From positions 9,785-73,784 of the forward strand of contig QKWP01001981.1 of assembly GCA_003550325.1 (NCBI GenBank): a DNA stretch of 64,000 nt, read 5' to 3'. This DNA comes from Gigaspora rosea (lineage: Eukaryota; Glomeromycota; Glomeromycetes; Diversisporales; Gigasporaceae). Positions 57,511 through 64,000 of the stretch are shown in pieces (the stretch's first letter is position 1; every line of letters starts with the position of its first letter). The position numbers and the translations under genes were made by a program. The notes beneath the pieces were generated by a model. The model worked only from the letters and a program-made list of their open reading frames with translations, was not told the DNA's origin and did not search any database.

Positions 57511-57969
57511 GACCAGAGGGTTTAAATAGGCAATCCCCTAGTTGGGTTGTAGGTATGGCAACTAGTGTAGAACCTTTGGGCGGACTACTTAAATTAGACA
57601 ACCAAAAGTTGTACGTGTAGCTAGTTGTACTCTCATTCAATGTAACTCAATTGTGGGTGCGCCCAAAAGGTGCCCTTGATCCACAGGCTTGATTAAATAA
57701 ACTCTTACCCAAAGTGGGAACTTTAAAAAAAAAAAAAAAAAAAAAAAAAACAAGATAGAACAACGCCTAATTATTTGATATCTACAAACTTTTTTGAGCT
57801 AATCAAGTATAAATTATAATTCATTGTTTATGCAAAAAACACGGTGATTATAAAATAATTTGGAGGCAAGAAAATCAAATAACCAGAAGAACAGGTTAAA
57901 TACAATATTTTCAAAATTAAGAAATATTCAATTATTTCTTAAATTATGCTATATTCATTAGCAAATTTT

Positions 57970-58210
57970 ATATATAGATATATATCGATTACTAACTGAT
58001 AAGATATATATCAATACTAAATACCCTACTAATTTCTATCAATAGTGATAGTAATCGATATATATCTGATATAGATAGTAATCGATATATATCTGATAAG
58101 ATAAATATCGATTAATATCTATATCAGATATATATCGATTACTATCACTATCGATAGAAATTGGCAGGGGTGTTTAGTATTGATATATATTTATGATAGT
58201 TAGTAATCAA
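57970..58210. repeat. AT-rich palindrome built of ATATATCGATTACTA
   Basis: The left arm (about 57985-58085) and right arm (about 58095-58200) are inverted and share ACTAAATACCCTACTAATT against AATTGGCAGGGGTGTTTAGT. The same ATATATCGATTA words reappear at 61270-61400 and 61600-61660 around the foldback cluster. Confidence 0.7.
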
Positions 58211-58444
58211 TATATAACCTATATATTGATAGTGATTATAATTGATATATATTCATAATAGTTAATAATCATATATAATCAATATAAAAACAATTAATAT
58301 TTTGATATTAAAAAATATATAATTAAAAAAAATTTGATTTTAAAAAAAATTAATTTATTAAAAAACTTATATACGGTATTTTTACTTTATATAATTACTA
58401 TATAATTCTATAATTACTATCTAAATTTTTTTTTTATTACAATA

Positions 58445-58990
58445 TTAGATACTACCACAAGAACATGTACAAGAATACTATCAATTCACTACAAGTACAC
58501 CATCTATTTACTACAAAAACGCCATCCAAGTTACTACAAGAACACCGTATAATTACTACAAGAACGTTATTGAATTCTACAAGAATACTGTCGCTTCACC
58601 ACAAAAACACATACAAGAATACTGTAAGAACGCTATAACTCACAAGAACGCGTACAAATACACTATCAATTTACTTCAAAAATGCTGTTAAGTTACCACA
58701 AGAAAGTCGTCACTTTACTTACCACAACGTCAAATCACCACAAGAATCTATTACTTTACTGCAAAAATGCTCGTCGAATCACTACAAGAATACGGTAAAA
58801 TTACTGTAAGAATGCCATTACTTTACTGCAAGAACCATTACTTCACCACAAAGAATGTCGTCATTTCACCGCAAGAACGCTATTGCTTTACCACAAGAAC
58901 ACTGTCGCTTCACCGCAAGAATGCCATCGCTTTACCACAAAAATGGCATCGTTTCACCACAAGAATGACATCAAAATACTACAAACTGCT
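58445..58990. repeat. Degenerate minisatellite, about 22-25 bp unit (CACAAGAAYRCYRTC)
   Basis: About twenty diverged units share TTNACYACAAGAAYGCYRTC. Open frames across this array (for example 58767-59066) come from the repeat and are not considered genes. Confidence 0.75.
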
Positions 58991-59591
58991 GCCAAATCAC
59001 TGCAAGAAAACAACAAAAGTGTTAGTTATAACGATAACAAAAAAAAAAGAAAAAAAAACATACTGAAAAAAATATACTTATCTTTATATAGATTCATGCA
59101 ATTTACTTTCTTGCCAATAATACGAACATTTGCTCAACTACGAACTCAATTTGAAAGTCTTTTCCCATTAGAAAAAGATGCTATGGTAATGGGTCAACTT
59201 CTAAATAGTAACGGAGAAGAGTACTTCCGTGAAGTAGGTGAGAGATCTCCACTTTACAATTCTTATAATCCGATCTTTATGCTCGCTTTACTACGAAAAA
59301 AAAAATAAAAATAAATATGAAAATAAAAAAAATATATATATATAAAAAACGAAATAAATACAAAAAAAAAATAAATAAAAAAAATAAATAAAAAAAAATA
59401 AATAAATAAATAAATTAAAAAAAATAAAAAAACAAAAAATAAAAAAAAAATAAAAAATAAAAAAAAAAGATCCGGTAGATCTATTTAGATATGTGAAGAT
59501 TACTAATTGCGCAGATTTATCTGCGAAGATCTCAAAATTATGAATTTTAACGTGCTAAGAACCTTAATTTGATGATCTACTATCTGCTATA
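58991..59591. other. Low-complexity A-rich interval
   Basis: From about 59300 to 59470 the sequence is almost only AAATAAAT-type tracts. A frame ending at 59308 includes FLPIIRTFAQLRTQFESLFP, which has no recognised family. I do not call a gene. Confidence 0.6.
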
Positions 59592-59769
59592 GTCTGGTGC
59601 AAAAAGATTTGCACATCAAATAGCTATGATTCAAATTTTTTTTTTATAATTTAATTTTTAATTTTTTTAATTCAAAATATTTATTTACTATTCGGATTTA
59701 TAAAAATAAAATTAGTTTAATTATATTATTGTTAAAATAAAAACTTTTATTATATAATAATAACTTTTT

Positions 59770-60515
59770 TTAAAAAAATTTACTATATATAAATTGTACC
59801 AATTTATGTAATTGGTAATAACTTTTGATCCACTGGTCCATTTTGAATGATTTAACTACCAAAATGCTCATCTAAATGAGACGCTTCTAACAAGCACAAA
59901 ATCGTTAAAATCTAATTACGGGATACCAAGATCATTCAACTTTTTGTAATTTCAATAGTAATTTTAAGTAAATTTCTTTATCATTGAATAACTATTGAAC
60001 TATCAGCCCATTTTGAATGATTTAACTACCAAAATGCTTGTCTCAATGTGGCAATTCTAACAAGCCCAAAATCGTTAAATTCCAATTACAGGATCCCAAT
60101 ATCGATAAAGATTTGTATTATTTTAATCAAATTAGTTTATATATATAACCAATTTGATTAAAATAATACAAATCTTTATTGATATTGGGATCCTGTGATT
60201 GGAATTTAACGATTTTGAGCTTGTTAGAATCGTCTCAATGAGACAAGCATTTTGGTAGTTAAATCATTTAAAATGGGCTAGTGGGTCAATAGTTATTCAA
60301 TGATAAAGAAATTTATTTAAAATTACTATTGAAATTGCACAAAAGTTGAATGATCTTGGGATCCTGTAATTGGATTTTAACGATTTTGTGCTTGTTAGAA
60401 TTGTCTCATTTAGATGAACATTTTGGTAGTTAAATCATTCAAAACGGACCAGTGGATCAAAAGCTATTATTAATTCTATAAGTTGGAGCATATAATAAAT
60501 TTTTAATAATTTATT
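59770..60515. repeat. Long-foldback family member P1
   Basis: This is a palindrome of about 745 bases centred near 60143. Each arm holds two tandem versions of a core that runs TGAATGATTTAACTACCAAA, ATGCT, GAGAC, TTCTAACAAG, AAAATCGTTAAA and GGATCCCAA. The arms differ at only a modest number of positions. It shares the core with P2 and P3. Confidence 0.85.
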
Positions 60516-60565
60516 AATTATTTAACTTTAAAGCTTAATTTTTTGTTAACTAGTAATCCAAATTT

Positions 60566-60583
60566 NNNNNNNNNNNNNNNNNN
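60566..60583. other. Assembly gap (18 N)
   Basis: The gap lies exactly at the outer edge of the left arm of P2. Long inverted repeats commonly break assemblies, so the flanks of P2 cannot be tested for a target duplication. Confidence 0.99.
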
Positions 60584-61081
60584 CTTTTTAAATTTTTTTT
60601 AAAAAAATTTTTGTTTTACATATCCGCGGATTTTTGGAATTTACTATTAAAAATTTCAAAAATCTTTAATAGCGAATAACTTTTGTTCCGCCAGTCCGTT
60701 TTTGATGAAACAACTACCAAAATGTTCACATTGATGAGACGATTCTAATGAATCCAAAATCGCTAAAATCCAATCACTGGATCCAGAGATCGTTAACGAT
60801 TTGTGTTACTTCGGGTATTTTAGGATTGGTTTTTTCAATTCTAAAATACCCGAAGTGACACAAATCGTTAACGATATCTGGATCCAGTGATTGGATTTTA
60901 GCGATTTTGGGTTCATTAGAATCGTCTCATCAATGTGAACATTTTGGTAGTTGTTTCATCAAAAACGGACTGGCGGAACAAAAGTTATTCGCTATTAAAG
61001 ATTTTTGAAATTTTTAATAGTAAATTCCAAAAATCCGCGGATATGTAAAACAAAAATTTTTTTAAAAAAAATTTAAAAAGA
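60584..61081. repeat. Long-foldback family member P2
   Basis: Arms of about 240 bases are nearly identical, with only two or three differences noticed, around a short loop near 60832. One core per arm runs AACAACTACCAAAATGTTC, GAGACGATTCTAATGA, CCAAAATCGCTAAAATCC and GGATCC. The near-identity suggests recent origin or continued conversion between arms. Confidence 0.88.
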
Positions 61082-61416
61082 TTTGCATTAAAAATTATTA
61101 AAATAATTGGTATTAAAATAATAAAAATCATATAAAAAGTTAGATTGAAACCTACTTTATTTAATATAAAAAAATTTTAAATAATTAATCAAATATTTAA
61201 AAACTTTTATTTAGCACAAAAATTACCAAAGTTTTTGGTGTGCAAATCTTTTTGCACTGGACCATATCTGCTATATAACGATTAATAACTTTAAATCGTT
61301 ATTTATCGATTCAAATATATATGATAATAATCGATTAGCAGATGTATAACGATTTATATTAATTACGATATATATCGATTTTAGATATATATTGAGTTTT
61401 ATCCAGTTTATCGATA

Positions 61417-61596
61417 TGTTGTGCCCTAGATGTCAATCTTCTCAGATGAAAATCGGGCCAAATTAAATTTAGGGTTAGGGTAAAATTAAAGTAAAGTTAG
61501 AGATCAGTTTAGGCCAATTTTTATTTTTGGCTATAAAATTGACATCTGGGCCGTCCCAATTGACAATTGGGTCAAATTTAGATTTGGGGTACAACA
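61417..61596. mobile_element. Small MITE with GATA target
   Basis: The ends TGTTGTGCCC and GGGGTACAACA are inverted. GATA lies on both sides (61413-61416 and 61597-61600). Inner words ATGTCAAT and ATTGACAT face each other, and TTTAGGGTTAGGGTAAAAT lies in the middle. Confidence 0.65.
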
Positions 61597-61917
61597 GATA
61601 TATAACGTTATTTTTAATCGATATAAAATGATTAATTGTTATATATTGATTAGTATCTATCTAAAAAATTTCCTGATACTTCATTCTCTAAATAATTTAT
61701 TGGTCCTGTCCATAATAATAATATAATACGCGAATTGATATTTAAAGCATTGTATATTATTTACTATAATAGTTTTTAATAAAACGTTACATACTATAAT
61801 TAAAAATATATAGAATAACAATTTATTAAAGTCATTTTAAAAAAAAATGAATCCGATACTCCAATGCCCTTAAAAAATCTTAAAAGCTATAATTCCACCA
61901 ATCACTTTATTTTTAAT

Positions 61918-62480
61918 TTAGTTGATTGTTAGATATATTCTCACATAAGCTATGCGCCTTTTTGCCAATTTTCTCTTCCTTTGGGCAGAAATAATATGGG
62001 GATCCAGATTTTTATTTTCTTTATTTTCAATAACCGGTTTTTGTTTAATATTGTGTCGTTTAATTGATTCCACTTGAACACGGATATGGGCGCCACTTTT
62101 AATATGAGCCATAGGGTCCATGTTGCAGTTGATATCATAAAGGAAAGAGAATAGCCGTGAGACAGATTTTGATTTAGCTGAATTATAATGATCCTTAAAC
62201 TTATCTAATGCAGTTTGCAACGATTCATTAGCATTTTGATAATCTGATTGAATCTCTTCCAAAAATGAAATAAAATTGGAATTATTTGTTTCTATAATTT
62301 TATCACTTTCTTTGTACAGTACTTCAGGCTCTCTAAAAATCATCAAAAAACTGTAAAATATAATTTTCTAATTAATAATAATAAATAATAACTTACTTCC
62401 ATTCAGCTCTTGATAAATCATTTGATATTTCTACTTTATTTCCAGTGCGTAAAATTTTTTGATTCTGTAATGTAGTCCGT
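61918..62480 (-). pseudogene. C-terminal fragment of a MULE-type transposase gene
   Basis: An upstream exon (about 62480-62399) reads TTLQNQKILRTGNKVEISND then LSRAEW. A 43-base GT-AG intron follows, and the last exon has FREPEVLYKESDKIIETNNS, SFLEEIQSDYQNANESLQTA, RLFSFLYDINCNMDPMAHIK, SGAHIRVQVESIKRH, then ISAQRKRKLAKRRIAYVR and stop at 61918. This resembles the tail that follows the SWIM finger in MULE-family proteins of Glomeromycotina (R-x-R-T-T-L, LRTG, SND, basic end). No catalytic domain is present upstream, where a G/C-rich inverted segment (GGGGAGGG facing CCCCCTCCCC at 62488-62545) cuts it off. The terminal exon itself is open. Confidence 0.5.
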
Positions 62481-62599
62481 GCATGTAAGGGGAGGGCCAT
62501 TTATCAGCTAATATTTTGCTACTAAGCGGCTACCCCCTCCCCCTACCTGATCATAAATACTGCAATTTGATTGGCTAAAATTTTTTAAAATTTTAAAAA

Positions 62600-64000
62600 A
62601 TTTTTAAACTTTAATATTAAATAAAATTTAAACCAATGATCCGTTTTAGATGATTTTACTACCAAAATGTTCGTCTCAGTGAGACGATTCCAACGAGCCT
62701 AAAATCGTCAAAATCCAATTACTGGATCCCAAGATCGTTATCAATTTGTATTGCTTTAATTATATTAGTTTTGTATATATTAAAAATTATTATTAAAGAT
62801 CTTATAAACTTTAACATTGAATAACTTGTGAACCAGCAATCCGTTTTGATGATTTTACTACCAAAATGCTCATCTCAGTGAGACGATCCTAATGAACCTA
62901 AAATCGTTAAATTCTGATCACAGGATCCCAAGATCGATATAGATTTGTGTTATTTTTTTTATAATTCAGCAATTCAGCCTTCTGTGTCTATAGACTTTAT
63001 TATAAAAACCTAAGTTTATATACATTAAGATTCTATTCTAACAGAAAGCTCACCCAACTTTACGTCCAGGTGCGACCCACCTAGCGATTATTTGCCTCGA
63101 TTAGAATTCTCAACTTACTGAGAATATGTTTCCTCCTGTCACTGGCTGGCAATTGCTTGCCATATCAGTTTTGCCAAATATCTCAGGGTACGAATACTTG
63201 AATTTAACCCAAGAAGACCAAGTTGGTTTGGCCCCTTCTTTGATTAAACTGCCAATGTTTGATTCTGCCAAAACCCTTGCACTGTTTCTCCATTCTGTTT
63301 TTTTCTTTAGGCTTTGCTCTGTAGCCTTCCCATTTTCGCGATTCGGAGTGTTGTTTTCTTTCCCTTTAGCCTTCTTATTCTGTCATTTACTTCGGGCTTC
63401 TTTTTTTACTAAGGTGGTTGTTCCCTCTGCTTTTTCTTATTCATTTTGGAATTCACACCTGAAATTCCAAATGTGCTGTCGAAATCTCATACTAACGGTT
63501 TCGACAATTATGACCAAAGCTCTTCTAGACGCTGCTTTATTCTTTATTAGACTTTCCACCTTTTTCTTCCACCTTTGAAGTATGATACCTTGAATTAGAT
63601 GGCTTCGTGTTATTTTCCTTTCTTCTTCTTCTTCGCAGAAGATTCCTTTTTCTAAATCTTGTAATGCTATATCCTTACATTTACTGGGTTCTTCCTGTAA
63701 AATGTTTTTTACTTCTTCGCTTGTATAGATTTGTGTTAAAATATATTAAATCAATTAAAAATAACACAAATCTATAATAATCTTGGGATCCCATGATCAG
63801 AATTTACCGATTTTAGGTTCATTAGAATCATCTCACTGAGATGAGCATTTTGGTAGTAAAATCATCCAAACGGATTGCTGGTTCACAAGTTATTCAATAT
63901 TAAAGTTTATAAGATCTTTAATAATAATTTTTAATATATACAAACCTAATATAATTAAAGCAATACAAATTTATAACGATTTTGGGATCCAGTGATTGGA
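62600..64000. repeat. Long-foldback family member P3, split by a LINE-like insert
   Basis: The left arm (about 62600-62952) carries two tandem cores, each with TTTTACTACCAAAATG, GTGAGACGAT, CCTAAAATCGT and GGATCCCAAGATCG. The inverted right arm starts at 63724 and runs past the window end, with GCAATCCGTTTTGATGATTT matched by its complement. The insertion at 62953-63723 lies at the beginning of the loop. The same architecture as P1 makes this the same family. Confidence 0.85.
62953..63723 (-). mobile_element. 5'-truncated LINE-like retroposon, 3' end
   Basis: TATAGATTTGTGTTA lies on both sides (62938-62952 and 63724-63738), a perfect 15-bp target duplication. On the minus strand the insert ends ATTATAAAAAAAA, a short poly(A) tail. 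Its 5' end opens directly into a frame (63722-63437) reading EEVKNILQEEPSKCKDIALQ, HLIQGIILQRWKKKVESLIK, ALVIIVETVSMRFRQHIWNF and stop, as the basic C-terminus of a non-LTR retrotransposon protein might. A 3' UTR of about 480 bases follows. No reverse transcriptase core is present because of truncation, so a processed host transcript is an alternative. Confidence 0.62.

Larger units (their letters stand above)
51196..57750 (+). mobile_element. SINE-like retroposon, split by two hAT insertions
   Basis: CAAGATAAAACAAC (51182-51195) and CAAGATAGAACAAC (57751-57764) form a 14-bp target duplication with one mismatch. The head carries pol III boxes: A box TAGGGAAGTTGG (51210-51221) and B box GGTTCAAATCC (51252-51262), in a tRNA-like fold. 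The tail is A26 (57725-57750). Removing the inserts leaves about 1035 bases (51196-51775, 52321-52542, 57519-57750), long for a SINE and much less AT-rich than its surroundings. A 107-codon frame at 51322-51645 (WELSGEVVSGDTDKSKEP) has no recognised family. It would have been moved by a LINE's reverse transcriptase. Confidence 0.78.
59592..61264. mobile_element. Inverted-repeat element containing two long palindromes
   Basis: The ends GTCTGGTGCAAAAAGATTTG and CAAATCTTTTTGCACTGGAC are near-perfect inverted repeats. The 11 bases TATCTGCTATA stand on both sides (59581-59591 and 61265-61275), which fits a 9-11-bp Mutator-like duplication. TA also stands on both sides, so a Tc1/mariner insertion into a chance tandem cannot be ruled out. 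Inside lie palindrome P1 (59770-60515), an 18-N gap and palindrome P2 (60584-61081). No coding capacity is seen. Confidence 0.72.

Noticed and set aside
58445-58990. CRISPR-like array
   Set aside because: Units are contiguous and diverged, without spacers or cas genes, and the setting is a eukaryotic genome. It is a minisatellite.

Overview
The window looks like a repeat-rich piece of a fungal nuclear genome, most likely an arbuscular mycorrhizal fungus (Glomeromycotina, Rhizophagus-like). This is inference. It rests on the strong AT bias, short GT-AG introns, TKL-type kinase and PAS-GAF-histidine kinase fragments, a small F-box-like gene, and MULE, Plavaka-type CACTA, hAT and Polinton-like elements of the kinds known to be abundant in that group. 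No intact conserved host gene is certain; the best candidate is a small F-box-like ORF at 50015-50440. Nearly everything else is mobile DNA or its remains.

Layout. (1) Positions 1-36350 are built from segmental duplications. Unit D (1-8111) recurs at 26407-34133 and partly at 34135-35376 and 35569-36350. Unit E (8387-11738 plus 17545-18252) recurs at 18621-22132. D carries a minus-strand MULE transposase pseudogene, foldback arrays and a relic hAT end. The D/E junction carries an N-formylglutamate-amidohydrolase-like pseudogene, and the end of E carries a dead kinase exon. E2 is followed by a hybrid histidine kinase pseudogene (22233-24447). Because the copies align, several insertions show both a filled and an empty site: a gag-type LTR element without recognisable pol (11739-17544), a TTAA-flanked foldback (9275-9779), two elements with 9-bp duplications (29806-30166, 33746-33983) and a CACTA terminus (35377).

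(2) Positions 35377-49740 are a mosaic joined at single-N gaps (35568, 38997). It holds the left end of a Polinton-like fossil with integrase (36351-38996), the right part of a CACTA/Plavaka element with a TNP2-type transposase and a divergent spliced accessory gene (38998-45547), and a decayed Polinton/virus-like replication module with B-family DNA polymerase, SF1 helicase and HNH domains (45548-49740). The CACTA element sits inside the polymerase region.

(3) Positions 51196-57750 are a four-level nest. A SINE-like retroposon of about 1 kb (tRNA-like head, poly(A) tail, 14-bp TSD) is interrupted by a foldback hAT MITE, which itself holds a smaller MITE, and by a nearly complete autonomous hAT element.

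(4) Positions 57960-64000 are palindromes, minisatellites and MITEs, including three members of one long-foldback family. The centre of one of them is split by a 5'-truncated LINE-like insertion with a 15-bp TSD. A MULE C-terminal gene fragment lies at 61918-62480.

The common thread is nested transposition with well-preserved target-site evidence. The least explained signals are the long-foldback family, telomere-like CCCTAA tracts inside otherwise unrelated MITEs, and the CACTA accessory gene with its repeated promoter motif.
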